From Nitrospira sp. (GTDB lineage Bacteria; Nitrospirota; Nitrospiria; Nitrospirales; Nitrospiraceae): 35,767 bases of DNA. The stretch's first letter is position 1; each line of letters begins with the position of its first letter. This document shows positions 17,661 through 26,216 of this stretch, one piece after another. The stretch is from contig JANDJE010000003.1 in the NCBI GenBank assembly GCA_024331095.1, forward strand, positions 1 to 35,767, given 5' to 3'. Position numbers and translations under genes: made by a program. The notes beneath the pieces are model-generated. The model did not search any database, was not told the DNA's origin, and saw only the letters and a program-made list of their open reading frames with translations.

Positions 17661-17910
17661 TGACGAGGAGTAGTAGGCGAGCCGTGTCGTCCGAGAGAGT
17701 TGGCGGATGGTGCGAGCCAATCGATACGTCGCCGAACTCGCCTCCGAGCCAGAACCCGTGAACTTCGAGTAGCGGGTTCCGCCCGGCCCCCGTGACGGGC
17801 TGCAATGAAGGGCGCCGATCAGGGAACTGACCGTCGCCGAAACAGGGTGGTACCACGGAGCGCGTAAAGCCTTCGTCCCTGACCAACGAAGAGGGGGCGA
17901 AGGCATTTTT
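17661..17910 (+). promoter_or_regulatory. T-box leader, leucine-specific, upstream of leuA
   Basis: tRNA-sensing leader. Stem I has AGTA (17672-17675) and GAA (17734-17736) flanking helix GGCGA/TCGCC, the loop E motif. The specifier CTC (Leu) follows at 17737-17739. Distally there is AGAGAG (17694-17699) and a TTGGC/GCCAA stem with loop GGATGGTGCGA, both canonical. The antiterminator T-box AGGGTGGTACCACGG is at 17844-17858. Its bulge TGGT would pair with the ACCA end of uncharged tRNA-Leu. A terminator follows. Expected action: leucine starvation leaves tRNA-Leu uncharged, the antiterminator forms and leuA is transcribed. No clear promoter was found in 17606-17660. Confidence 0.93.
17869..17910 (+). 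terminator. Conditional terminator of the leuA T-box
   Basis: GCCTTCGTCCCT (17869-17880) pairs with AGGGGGCGAAGGC (17892-17904), an 11-nt loop between them, followed by ATTTTTATTT. It lies directly after the antiterminator element, which competes for folding of the leader. Confidence 0.88.
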
Positions 17911-17996
17911 ATTTGACGGCTTGATTCATCAGACCGGCGGAGAAACACCGCCGGTCGGAAAACAAGCCGGCGATCGACGGCAATGGGGGTGGCACG

Positions 17997-19544
17997 ATGA
18001 CGCGCATGATACGCATATTCGATACGACATTGCGGGACGGCGAGCAATCGCCCGGCGCCAGCATGAACGTGGAAGAAAAATTGATGGTGGCCAAACAACT
18101 GGCCCGTCTGGGAGTCGATGTGATCGAAGCCGGCTTCGCGTACAGCTCTCCCGGCGATTTCGAGGCGGTGCGGCGGATTGCACAGGAGGTCGAGGGGCCG
18201 ATCATCTGTAGCCTAGCCCGCGCCCGCCCGGAAGACATCGATCGGGCATGGGAGGCGCTCAAGGGGGCGCCGAGGGCGCGCATCCATACGTTTTTGTCGA
18301 CCTCCGACATCCATCTGAAATATCAGTTTCGGATGACGCGCGAGGAGGCCAAGAAGCGAGCGGTGGAAATGGTCCAGCGGGCGAGGAGCTACGTCGATGA
18401 CGTGGAATTTTCGCCCATGGACGCCAGTCGGTCCGATCCGGCCTACTTGTACGAGGTCATCGAGGCGGTCATCGCGGCGGGAGCCGGAACGGTCAATATC
18501 CCCGACACGGTGGGATATGCGATTCCGCAGGAATTCGGAGCGTTGATCAAAGGAATCTGCGAGAACGTGCCCAACGCCGAGCAGGCGGTCATTTCCGTCC
18601 ATTGCCACAACGACCTGGGTCTTGCCGTGGCCAACAGTCTGGCGGCCGTCGTCAACGGAGCGGGGCAGGTGGAGTGCACGATCAACGGGATCGGAGAACG
18701 GGCAGGCAACACGGCGCTGGAAGAGATCGTCATGGGGCTCCGCACGAGAAGAGATTTCTACCGGGCCGACACCAGGATCAAGACGGAGGAAATCGCCAAG
18801 ACCAGCCGTCTCGTCAGCAAGATCACCGGCATGGTGGTGCAGCCGAACAAGGCCGTCGTCGGGGCCAACGCGTTCGCGCACAGCTCGGGCATTCATCAAG
18901 ACGGATTGCTCAAGGAGAAAACCACCTACGAAATCATGCGGCCGGAATCGATCGGTCTTGTCGAGAGTCGGATGGTGATGGGCAAGCTCTCAGGCCGACA
19001 CGCCTTTCGGCAGCGATTGGAGGAGCTGGGCTATCGCCTGAGCGATGAGGAAATCAACCGCGCGTTTGAACGGTTCAAACGACTCGCCGATCAAAAGAAG
19101 GAGATTTACGAGGAAGATCTGGAGGCGATCGTTTCGGAAGAACTGGCCAAGATGGGGGAGCGGATCGTGCTCCAATCGTTTCACTTGGAAACCGGGACCG
19201 ATCGAGTTCCCACGGCGACGGTTGAACTGGAGATCGATGGCCGGCCGGTGAAACAGTCCGGAACCGGCGACGGACCGGTGGACGCCGTGTATCGAACCAT
19301 CGCGGCCATGACTCAGACGAAAAGCACGTTGGTGATGTTTGCGGTCAACGCCCTCACCAGCGGGACGGACGCCCAGGGCGAGGTCTCGGTGCGTCTTCAG
19401 GAAAACGGACGGACCGTGTCGGGCCACGGCTCGGACACCGATATCATCGTGGCGGCGGCCCGGGCCTATCTGAACGCGTTGAACCGGCTGGCCTGTTTGA
19501 CGCCGAAACAGGCGGATGACGCCCAGAAGGCCCGCTTGATTTGA
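17997..19544 (+). CDS. leuA: 2-isopropylmalate synthase
   Basis: First committed enzyme of leucine synthesis, 515 aa; it condenses acetyl-CoA with 2-ketoisovalerate. The barrel begins with [15 protein letters not shown], carrying the metal-binding Asp, and has the [17 protein letters not shown] metal site. The GIGERAGN segment and the linker GIHQDGLLK are typical. The C-terminal LeuA dimer/allosteric domain (about 390-500) should give leucine feedback inhibition. The G-rich AATGGGGGTGG just upstream serves as ribosome site. It is controlled by the T-box leader in front of it. Confidence 0.97.
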   Translation: MTRMIRIFDTTLRDGEQSPGASMNVEEKLMVAKQLARLGVDVIEAGFAYSSPGDFEAVRRIAQEVEGPIICSLARARPEDIDRAWEALKGAPRARIHTFLSTSDIHLKYQFRMTREEAKKRAVEMVQRARSYVDDVEFSPMDASRSDPAYLYEVIEAVIAAGAGTVNIPDTVGYAIPQEFGALIKGICENVPNAEQAVISVHCHNDLGLAVANSLAAVVNGAGQVECTINGIGERAGNTALEEIVMGLRTRRDFYRADTRIKTEEIAKTSRLVSKITGMVVQPNKAVVGANAFAHSSGIHQDGLLKEKTTYEIMRPESIGLVESRMVMGKLSGRHAFRQRLEELGYRLSDEEINRAFERFKRLADQKKEIYEEDLEAIVSEELAKMGERIVLQSFHLETGTDRVPTATVELEIDGRPVKQSGTGDGPVDAVYRTIAAMTQTKSTLVMFAVNALTSGTDAQGEVSVRLQENGRTVSGHGSDTDIIVAAARAYLNALNRLACLTPKQADDAQKARLI

Positions 19545-19549
19545 CCGAG

Positions 19550-19576
19550 CGGCCGGACTAGAGTGACGGCCGTTTT
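19550..19576 (+). terminator. Possible intrinsic terminator after leuA
   Basis: CGGCCG (19550-19555) and CGGCCG (19567-19572) form a 6-bp GC stem with an 11-nt loop, followed by TTTTGCGTTTT. The stem is short and may be leaky, since a cupin gene and leuB follow on the same strand. Confidence 0.5.
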
Positions 19577-19622
19577 GCGTTTTGATTGACCGAAACGGAT
19601 TCAGAGGCGGCTTCTTCTTTCT

Positions 19623-19985
19623 ATGATCAAGAAGACCCTTGCGGAGTGCCGGGAGTTTTTGGCCGGAGACCATACGGTGCTCCGGGAGATGCTGCATCCC
19701 GCAAAAGAGAACCTGTCACTTCGATACAGCCTGGCCCATGGCCGGTTGGGGGCCGGCAGGCGGTCGAAGCTGCACGTCCTCTCTTCTTCGGAAGTCTACT
19801 ACTTCATCGCGGGAGAGGGCCGTTTCACGATCGATTCGGAGACCCGTTCGGTTCAACCCGGATCGGTCGTCTATGTGCCGCCGGGGGGCAGGCAGTCGCT
19901 GGAAAATATCGGCACGGAGGATATTGAGTTTCTTTGCCTGGTCGATCCTCCCTGGAGGATTGAGGATGAAACCATACTGGAATAG
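19623..19985 (+). CDS. Small single-domain cupin protein
   Basis: Cupin of 120 aa. The fold is indicated by the strand pattern around KLHVLSSSEVYYFIAGEGRFTID and by PGSVVYVPPGGRQSLENIG. In the first motif (H-x(3-5)-E-x6-G) a His and a Glu (H50ish, E57ish) are present. The second motif has Gln-Ser where a metal-binding His is usual, so metal binding may be incomplete. Substrate unknown. It lies between leuA and leuB, 45 bp before the leuB region. The ribosome site is weak. Similar cupins include mannose-6-phosphate isomerase-like and sensory binding proteins, so no function is assigned. Confidence 0.82.
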   Translation: MIKKTLAECREFLAGDHTVLREMLHPAKENLSLRYSLAHGRLGAGRRSKLHVLSSSEVYYFIAGEGRFTIDSETRSVQPGSVVYVPPGGRQSLENIGTEDIEFLCLVDPPWRIEDETILE

Positions 19986-20039
19986 GGATGAGTCATTACA
20001 ATTAATCATTTGGTCATTCTGAAGTAAGGAGTGCGCGAC

Positions 20040-21113
20040 GTGAAAGCGAAGATTGCGGTGCTGGCCGGCGACGGTGTGGGGCGGGAAATTGTTCCGGAGG
20101 CGGTGAAAATTCTCAAGGCGATCGGGGATGCCTATCACCATTCTTTTGAGTTTGTGTCGGCCGACATCGGCGGCCAGGCGATCGACAAGATGGGAGTCCC
20201 TTTGCCGGACGAGACGTTGTCGCTTGCGAAACAAAGCGACGCCGTGTTGTTGGGAGCCGTCGGAGGCCCCAAGTGGGAGGGGCTTGAGTATGCCCGCAGA
20301 CCGGAGCGCGCGTTGCTCGGTATTCGCGAAGCGTTGGGGCTGTACGCCAATCTTCGTCCCGCCAAGGTCTATCCCAGCCTCGCGGACGCCTCGTCACTGA
20401 AACGCGACGTCGTCGAGGGAATCGATATCCTCGTGGTTCGAGAACTCACGGGCGGCATTTATTTCGGCAAGCCCAAGGGCATCGAGCGATTGGCGAACGG
20501 AGAAGAGCGCGGCATCAATACGGAAGTCTACACGACCGAAGAAGTCAGGCGCATCGCAAAAGTGGCGTTCGAGGCGGCGCGGAAACGCCGCAAGAAAGTG
20601 ACGTCGGTGGACAAGGCGAACGTTTTGGAGTCCTCGGAATTATGGCGAAAGGTGGTCAGCGACGTGCATAAGGAATATCAGGACGTCGAGTTGGCCCACA
20701 TGTACGTGGATAATGCCGCCATGCAATTGGTGCGCAACCCCAGGCAATTCGACGTGCTTCTCTGCAACAACATGTTCGGCGACATCTTGAGCGACGAAGC
20801 CGCGATGCTGACCGGCTCCATCGGTATGTTGCCGTCCGCGAGCCTGGGCGCAGCGGTCGGCCTCTTCGAGCCCATCCACGGCAGCGCTCCGGACATCGCC
20901 GGTAAGAACGTCGCCAATCCGATCGCGATGATCGCGTCCGCCGCCATGATGTTGTCCTATGCGTTTCGTCTTGATAAAGAAGCCGATGCCATCGAGCGGG
21001 CGATTGTGAAGACGCTCGATCTGGGATATCGGACCAGAGACATCCAAAGCCCCGGCGCCACGATCGTTGGGACGACCGAAATGGGGGATGTCATCCTTCG
21101 CAATTTGAACTAG
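20040..21113 (+). CDS. leuB: 3-isopropylmalate dehydrogenase
   Basis: NAD-dependent beta-decarboxylating dehydrogenase of 357 aa in leucine synthesis. Key motifs are [14 protein letters not shown] near the N-terminus, the substrate-binding arginines in LRPAKVYP and [11 protein letters not shown], the catalytic K and Tyr in that region, the metal-binding Asp in [14 protein letters not shown], and GSAPDIAGK. Two GTG codons nine bases apart could start it. The second is chosen because TAAGGAG precedes it at good spacing. leuC and leuD, which make its substrate, are not in this window. Confidence 0.96.
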   Translation: MKAKIAVLAGDGVGREIVPEAVKILKAIGDAYHHSFEFVSADIGGQAIDKMGVPLPDETLSLAKQSDAVLLGAVGGPKWEGLEYARRPERALLGIREALGLYANLRPAKVYPSLADASSLKRDVVEGIDILVVRELTGGIYFGKPKGIERLANGEERGINTEVYTTEEVRRIAKVAFEAARKRRKKVTSVDKANVLESSELWRKVVSDVHKEYQDVELAHMYVDNAAMQLVRNPRQFDVLLCNNMFGDILSDEAAMLTGSIGMLPSASLGAAVGLFEPIHGSAPDIAGKNVANPIAMIASAAMMLSYAFRLDKEADAIERAIVKTLDLGYRTRDIQSPGATIVGTTEMGDVILRNLN

Positions 21114-21130
21114 CGTGATCGCGGATCGGG

Positions 21131-22345
21131 ATGCCAGTGGCCGTGGAGTCGTGGACCATTCGAACCCTTGCCGGAACCGGAGAACCAGCCTATGGAGGAG
21201 ACGGCGGTCCCGCGCGCCTTGCCTTCTTGAATGAACCGAAGGGGGTGTGGGTGGATGCCAGTGGGAACATCCTGATCGCCGATTCCGAAAACCATGCCGT
21301 GCGGCGGATCGATCGACACACCGGCCTGATCTCGACGATCGCCGGCGTCGCCGACATGGCCGATAGGGATAGGGAAGGAGCGGCGCGGGATTCCGGTCTC
21401 GAAGAAACCCGGCGTTCGCCGGAGGAGGACCTCTTTGCCGAGGGGGGAGCGGCTTCAGCGAACTATCGGCAGCAGACAGACATAAGCGGAACGATCCGGT
21501 ACGTTGTGGCGAGAACGGCGGCGTCGAGTCGATTCGGCGGTGACGGCGGGCCGGCCCTGCGCGCCCGGTTGAATTTTCCAACGGCGGTTGTCGCGGACGC
21601 CCAAGGGAACGTGTACATTGCCGATACGTTGAACCATCGCATCCGTATGGTCGATGCTGCCGACGGGGTGATCGCGACGATCGCCGGACTGGGCCAACCT
21701 CGGTATTGCGGCGACGGCGGTCCCGCCGTCGCCGCGGGGCTCAATGAACCGGCCGCCTTGGCCTTGGATGGGAGAGGAGTATTATACGTGGCCGACCAGG
21801 GCAACCACCGAGTTCGGGCGATCGATCTGAAAACCGGGCTGATCCGCACGGTGGCGGGGAACGGGACGCCTTTGTACAATGGAGACGACAGGCCGGCCAC
21901 GGAAGCCACGCTGGCCGGGCCGAGCGGGTTGGCCTTCGCCGATGACGGCACGCTCTTCATCGCCGATACCTTCAACGGCAGGATTCGCGCGGTCGATCCT
22001 GCGACGGGCCTGATTCGAACGGCGGCGGGGGACGGCGGCGAATACCGATACGAGGGCGAACATGAACCGCTCTCGTCCAGCGTGTCGAGGCCGGTCGGCA
22101 TTGCGGCGGACGGGGACGGCAACTTGTTCATCACGGATTCTGACAACCACTTGGTGCGCCGATGGAGCCGGGCGACTGGCAAGATCGAGCGAACGGCCGG
22201 AACGGGGACCCCGGCTTTCTCCGGCGACGGCGGATCGGCTTTAGAGGCGAGCCTCAACTATCCGTTCGGCATCGCGGTCGATCGCAATGGACAGGTAGTG
22301 GTCGCCGACACGTTCAACCATCGGATACGAGCACTGACACTCTGA
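21131..22345 (+). CDS. NHL-repeat six-bladed beta-propeller protein, function unknown
   Basis: Protein of 404 aa made almost entirely of six NHL repeats. Each has the pattern T-AG-G-P-(F/Y)-GDGGPA-A-LN-P-G-A-D--GN-(L/V)(Y/F)IAD--NHR(I/V)R-VD--TG; clear IAD...NHRIR cores end near residues 57, 158, 217, 278, 338 and 403. Between blades 1 and 2 is a 40-50 residue polar insertion (about residues 72-120) rich in R, E and D. No signal peptide is visible at this start, so it may be cytoplasmic, unless the true N-terminus lies elsewhere. It sits between leuB and asd, 17 bp after leuB, with no clear ribosome site. Propellers of this type usually bind proteins or ligands. Confidence 0.85.
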   Translation: MPVAVESWTIRTLAGTGEPAYGGDGGPARLAFLNEPKGVWVDASGNILIADSENHAVRRIDRHTGLISTIAGVADMADRDREGAARDSGLEETRRSPEEDLFAEGGAASANYRQQTDISGTIRYVVARTAASSRFGGDGGPALRARLNFPTAVVADAQGNVYIADTLNHRIRMVDAADGVIATIAGLGQPRYCGDGGPAVAAGLNEPAALALDGRGVLYVADQGNHRVRAIDLKTGLIRTVAGNGTPLYNGDDRPATEATLAGPSGLAFADDGTLFIADTFNGRIRAVDPATGLIRTAAGDGGEYRYEGEHEPLSSSVSRPVGIAADGDGNLFITDSDNHLVRRWSRATGKIERTAGTGTPAFSGDGGSALEASLNYPFGIAVDRNGQVVVADTFNHRIRALTL

Positions 22346-22365
22346 TACAAACAAAGAAGGCCTCC

Positions 22366-23385
22366 ATGCTGAAGAACAAACCCGCATACGTGATGGCGAT
22401 CCTTGGGGCGACCGGCGCGGTAGGGAAAGAAACGTTGGAGATTCTGGAAGAGCGAAAATTTCCTCTGCAGTCGCTCCGGCTCTTCGCGTCCCGACGGTCG
22501 GCCGGCGAGATGTTGTCGTGTCAGGGCAAGGAATGGAAGGTCGAGGAACTGACGCCCGAGTCGTCCTTCGCCGACGTCGATCTTGCGCTGATCTCGGCGA
22601 CCGACGCGATCAGTCGCGAATACGGCCAAAAGCTCGGCGCTGCCGGTGTCGCGGTGATCGACGACAGCGCCGTGTTTCGAATGGATCCGGACGTTCCGTT
22701 GGTCGTGCCCGAAGTCAACGCCCGCGCGCTGGAAGCGATGCCGCGAGGCATTGTGTCGATCCCCAACTGCACCACGACCCCCCTGGTGATGGCGCTGAAA
22801 CCGATTCATGACGCGGTGGGCGTCAAGCGCGTGGTGGTGACGACGTTTCAGTCCGTCTCGGGGACCGGCGCCGCGGCGATGGACGAGCTGATGGATCAAA
22901 CCAAGGCGTTGCTGGCCTTTCGCGAAGTGGAGACGAAGGTGTATCCCCATCAAATCGCCTTCAACTTGCTGCCTCAGATCGGTTCGTTCAACGACGGCGG
23001 CGACTGTTCGGAAGAAGTGAAGATCGTGATGGAAACCAGAAAAATTCTCGGAGCGCCGTCGCTCCGCGTGACGGCGACGACCGTGCGAGTGCCGGTGCTG
23101 CGTTGCCACTCCGAAGCGATCAACGTCGAGTTGGAGAAACCGTTGAGCGCCAACGAGGCGAGGGCCCTGTTGGCCGCCATGCCGGGCGTGGTCGTCTTCG
23201 ACGATCCGGGGAAGAAACTTTACCCGATGCCGCTGGACGCCACGGGAAAAGACGAGGTGTATGTCGGCCGAGTGCGAGAAGATCGCTCGATAGAAAACGG
23301 GCTCAATCTCTGGGTCGTGTCGGACAATCTTCGAAAGGGAGCGGCGCTGAACGCCATTCAAATCGCCGAATGCCTGATTCGGTGA
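22366..23385 (+). CDS. asd: Aspartate-semialdehyde dehydrogenase
   Basis: NADPH-dependent enzyme of 339 aa that makes aspartate semialdehyde, precursor of lysine, diaminopimelate, threonine and methionine. GATGAVGKETLEIL is the Rossmann loop. C135 in SIPNCTTTPL is the nucleophile. H248 in VPVLRCHSEA is the acid/base residue; the family more often has RGHSE, so Cys in place of Gly is a small variation. The substrate-binding FQSVSGTGAAAMDEL is present. The ATG has AAGAAGG six bases upstream. It completes the ilv-leu-asd cluster, and its product also feeds peptidoglycan synthesis. Confidence 0.96.
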   Translation: MLKNKPAYVMAILGATGAVGKETLEILEERKFPLQSLRLFASRRSAGEMLSCQGKEWKVEELTPESSFADVDLALISATDAISREYGQKLGAAGVAVIDDSAVFRMDPDVPLVVPEVNARALEAMPRGIVSIPNCTTTPLVMALKPIHDAVGVKRVVVTTFQSVSGTGAAAMDELMDQTKALLAFREVETKVYPHQIAFNLLPQIGSFNDGGDCSEEVKIVMETRKILGAPSLRVTATTVRVPVLRCHSEAINVELEKPLSANEARALLAAMPGVVVFDDPGKKLYPMPLDATGKDEVYVGRVREDRSIENGLNLWVVSDNLRKGAALNAIQIAECLIR

Positions 23386-23522
23386 CAAAAGGCGGGAACG
23401 GCCGCTGACAAGACTCACTCGGCCTTGTGGAAGGGCAAGGTATCTCGGTGCGCGGAGGGGAATGACGATGGAACCCTGATGAACGCGCCGAGGCCGTGGC
23501 TGCCTTCAAGGAGGGATGAGGC

Positions 23523-23789
23523 GTGCCGCCTGAGATGCCGGAATGGACGGCGATCGGCAAGCTGATGATCGGGATCGGCCTCTTGATCGTGGGAGTCGGC
23601 GTGCTCTTCGTTGCCGTCGATCGCATTGCCGGGCTTGGAGGCCTGTTCGGTTGGCTGGGCAAATTACCCGGTGACATCTCGTATAAGCGCGAGAATTTCA
23701 GTTTTTATTTCCCCCTGGGCACCAGCATCGTCTTGAGCGTGGTGTTGAGCCTGTTGTTCTACATCCTGGGATGGCTCTTCCGGCGATGA
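23523..23789 (+). CDS. DUF2905 family small membrane protein
   Basis: Protein of 88 aa with two hydrophobic helices (about 11-33 and 64-86) joined by the conserved GLFGWLGKLPGDISYKREN loop, which defines DUF2905. The order helix, LGKLPGDI loop, FYFPLGTSI, helix is complete. Function is unknown. GTG is taken as the start, with GGAGGGATG upstream. Its stop overlaps the next gene's ATG (ATGA), implying co-translation with the SpoIID-like protein. The 137-bp gap before it shows no clear terminator or promoter. Confidence 0.92.
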   Translation: MPPEMPEWTAIGKLMIGIGLLIVGVGVLFVAVDRIAGLGGLFGWLGKLPGDISYKRENFSFYFPLGTSIVLSVVLSLLFYILGWLFRR

Positions 23790-25039
23790 AACAATCGTTT
23801 CGACCGTGCGTGATCGGCATTGTCGGGCTGGCCGCGGGGGCGCTGGACGTGGCGGCTTCTTCGGCCTATGCCGCGCCGGCGATCCGTGTGTTGCTGGCGG
23901 CGGAGATCCGGCAGCTCGACGTGCGCACGACCCCTCTATTGTGGGTGACGGATGAGCGCGGCGCGGCATGGTCCTATCGCAACGCAAGGATTCGCATCGA
24001 GCGACGCGGTGCTGCGCTGTTCGTCAACGGAACCCGCGTCGACGGTGAACAGGTGACCTTGCGCGCGGGGAAACAGGATCTGGCGATCTGGTTGCCGCAG
24101 CAGGATGATCATGATGCCAAGACGTCTTCCCGTTCTGCCGCCCGTCCTGCCGATGGCCCCCCGGCGTGGCAAATCAGGGGGCTGGTGCAGGTGATCAGTC
24201 GTGGGAACGGGCTGCTCGTCGTCAATCACGTCGACCTCGAAGAGTACGTCAAAGGAGTTCTTCCCGGAGAAGTCAATTCCTCGTGGCATCCTGAAATGCT
24301 CAAGGCGCAGGCCGTCGCGGCCAGAACCTATGCGTTGTATCACCATATGCTGAGCGGTTCACGCGATTATGACGTGGTGGCCGGCACGCAGGATCAAGTG
24401 TATCGAGGCCGCCGAGGGGTCGACGCGCGAGTCGAACAAGCGGTCGATTCCACGAAGGGAGAAGTCGTCACTTACGAAGACGCCCCGATCTACGCGGCCT
24501 TTTCTTCGACGGCCGCCGGCCTTACGGAAGACGCCGCGGTCGTCTGGTCGAAAGACCTGCCGTATTTGAAGGGCGTGGAATGTCCGTTCGACATCGAGTC
24601 TCCGTATTTTCAATGGAAGGCCTCGTTCAAGGTCGAAACGTTGGAGCAGAATCTGCGCCGGCAGGGCTTCGACGTCGGGGCGATCGCCACGTTGGCGCCT
24701 CTTTCCTATAGCCGTTCGGGCCGCGTGGCTACACTACGGATCGTCCATTCCAAAGGCGAGCTGATCCTGCGCGGAGAGGAGCTTCGCAAGGCCGTGGGCT
24801 ATACGGTCGTGCCCAGCACGCAGTTCACCATCGATTCGTTCGGCGAGGAGGTCGTCCTTTCCGGCTACGGCGCCGGTCACGCGGTCGGTCTTTGCCAATG
24901 GGGGGCCAAGGAACTGGCCGAGTTGGGTTATTCGTACTCCAGCATCCTCCGGTACTACTACCAGGGAACGGAATTGCGCAATGCGTCACTGACCAAGGCT
25001 CCCCCGCTCCCTCCGCTTGTAGCGGCGCCCGCTTTTTGA
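23786..25039 (+). CDS. SpoIID/LytB domain protein (peptidoglycan-acting)
   Basis: Exported protein of 417 aa. The signal peptide spans about 1-28, with cleavage after AYA. The SpoIID domain contains VNHVDLEEYVKGVLPGEVNSSWHPEMLKAQAVAARTYAL (about 145-185), with the Glu equivalent to the SpoIID catalytic residue in PGEV. Further on are TQDQVYRG and FSSTAAGLTEDAAVVW. The C-terminal GYGAGHAVGLCQWGAKELA block is typical. SpoIID cleaves denuded glycan strands and LytB enhances amidases; in a non-sporulating Gram-negative it is likely a cell-wall remodelling factor. The start overlapping the DUF2905 stop is chosen because it begins the signal peptide. queA follows with a one-base overlap. Confidence 0.92.
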   Translation: MKQSFRPCVIGIVGLAAGALDVAASSAYAAPAIRVLLAAEIRQLDVRTTPLLWVTDERGAAWSYRNARIRIERRGAALFVNGTRVDGEQVTLRAGKQDLAIWLPQQDDHDAKTSSRSAARPADGPPAWQIRGLVQVISRGNGLLVVNHVDLEEYVKGVLPGEVNSSWHPEMLKAQAVAARTYALYHHMLSGSRDYDVVAGTQDQVYRGRRGVDARVEQAVDSTKGEVVTYEDAPIYAAFSSTAAGLTEDAAVVWSKDLPYLKGVECPFDIESPYFQWKASFKVETLEQNLRRQGFDVGAIATLAPLSYSRSGRVATLRIVHSKGELILRGEELRKAVGYTVVPSTQFTIDSFGEEVVLSGYGAGHAVGLCQWGAKELAELGYSYSSILRYYYQGTELRNASLTKAPPLPPLVAAPAF

Positions 25040-26058
25040 TGCTGCTCTCAGAATTCGATTTTCCGTTCGACCCGTCGCTCATCGCGTCGCAACCCGTTGT
25101 TCCACGCGATCGCGCGCGGTTGCTGGTGCTTGATCGACAAACCGGACGATTATCCCATCGCCACGTTGCCGATCTTCCGTCCTTGCTCGATCCCGGCGAT
25201 CTGTTGGTCGTGAACGATACGAAGGTCCTGCCGGCCAGGATGCGGGGCAAAAAACCGCCGACCGGCACGTCGGTCGACGTGTTGTTCGTCAAGGATCTCG
25301 GCGACGACGTCTGGGAAGTCATGGTCAAGGGGACGTTCCGCGTCGGGCAGGTGATCGAGTTTGATCGAGAAGCCCGGGCGACGATTCTGAAGCGCGATGC
25401 CGCGGGTACGGCTGTGAAGGTGGAGAGTTCGATTCCCGTCGTTCAACTGTTGGGGACATGCGGTGAAATGCCGCTCCCGCCCTATATCAAACGGCGTCCC
25501 GGGAGCGAGGACCATGGCTGGTATCAAACGGTCTTTGCCGCTCACCAGGGCGCGATTGCGGCTCCGACGGCCGGTTTGCACTTTACGGAGGACCTGCTCG
25601 CTCGTTTGGCGGAGCGAACCATTCGTGTGGCGACGGTCACGCTGCACGTCGGTCCGGGGACCTTCAAACCCGTCGTGACGGAGCGAATTGAAGATCATCG
25701 AATGGGGGGAGAGATATTCAAGGTGGGCGAGAAAGCCGCCGAAGCCGTCATGCGGGCGAAGCAAGCCGGTCGACGGGTCGTGGCGGTCGGCACGACCGTG
25801 GTGCGGACATTGGAGACCGTTGCGCGGGAACAGGGAATGATCATCCCCACCGAGGGGGAAAGCCGCCTGTTCATCACACCGGGTTTTCAATTCCGGACTG
25901 TCGATGCGCTTATGACCAATTTTCACCTTCCGAAGACCACCCTGCTCATGTTGGTCTCGGCGTTTGCCGGCGTCGAATCGGTTCGCCGCGCCTACGAAGA
26001 GGCGGTCAAGGAACGGTATCGGTTTTACAGCTACGGCGACGCGATGCTCATTCTCTAG
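25039..26058 (+). CDS. queA: S-adenosylmethionine:tRNA ribosyltransferase-isomerase QueA
   Basis: Enzyme of 339 aa that transfers and isomerises the ribosyl part of SAM to preQ1 at tRNA position 34, giving epoxyqueuosine. Conserved blocks are FDFPFDPSLIASQPVVPRDRARLL, VVNDTKVLPARM, LPPYIKR, YQTVFA...GAIAAPTAGLHFT, THVGPGTFKPV-like LHVGPGTFKPV, GTTVVRTLE and TNFHLPKTTLLMLVSAFAG. The ATG shares one base with the spoIID stop. It acts in the cytoplasm. tgt and the preQ1 genes are not in this window. Confidence 0.97.
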   Translation: MLLSEFDFPFDPSLIASQPVVPRDRARLLVLDRQTGRLSHRHVADLPSLLDPGDLLVVNDTKVLPARMRGKKPPTGTSVDVLFVKDLGDDVWEVMVKGTFRVGQVIEFDREARATILKRDAAGTAVKVESSIPVVQLLGTCGEMPLPPYIKRRPGSEDHGWYQTVFAAHQGAIAAPTAGLHFTEDLLARLAERTIRVATVTLHVGPGTFKPVVTERIEDHRMGGEIFKVGEKAAEAVMRAKQAGRRVVAVGTTVVRTLETVAREQGMIIPTEGESRLFITPGFQFRTVDALMTNFHLPKTTLLMLVSAFAGVESVRRAYEEAVKERYRFYSYGDAMLIL

Positions 26059-26216
26059 CCGATGATGATAGACGGCGGTCCGTATCTTGGAAGGGAAAGA
26101 ACGTGATTTGCGGTAAGCGGCTGGGAGGACTGAGAAAAGGATCGAGTCGGCAGGTTGCGAGGGCACTTCCTTGTTTGTCAGGAGAGCAGGTCAGACCGGT
26201 CTTGTTCCCGCAGTGG

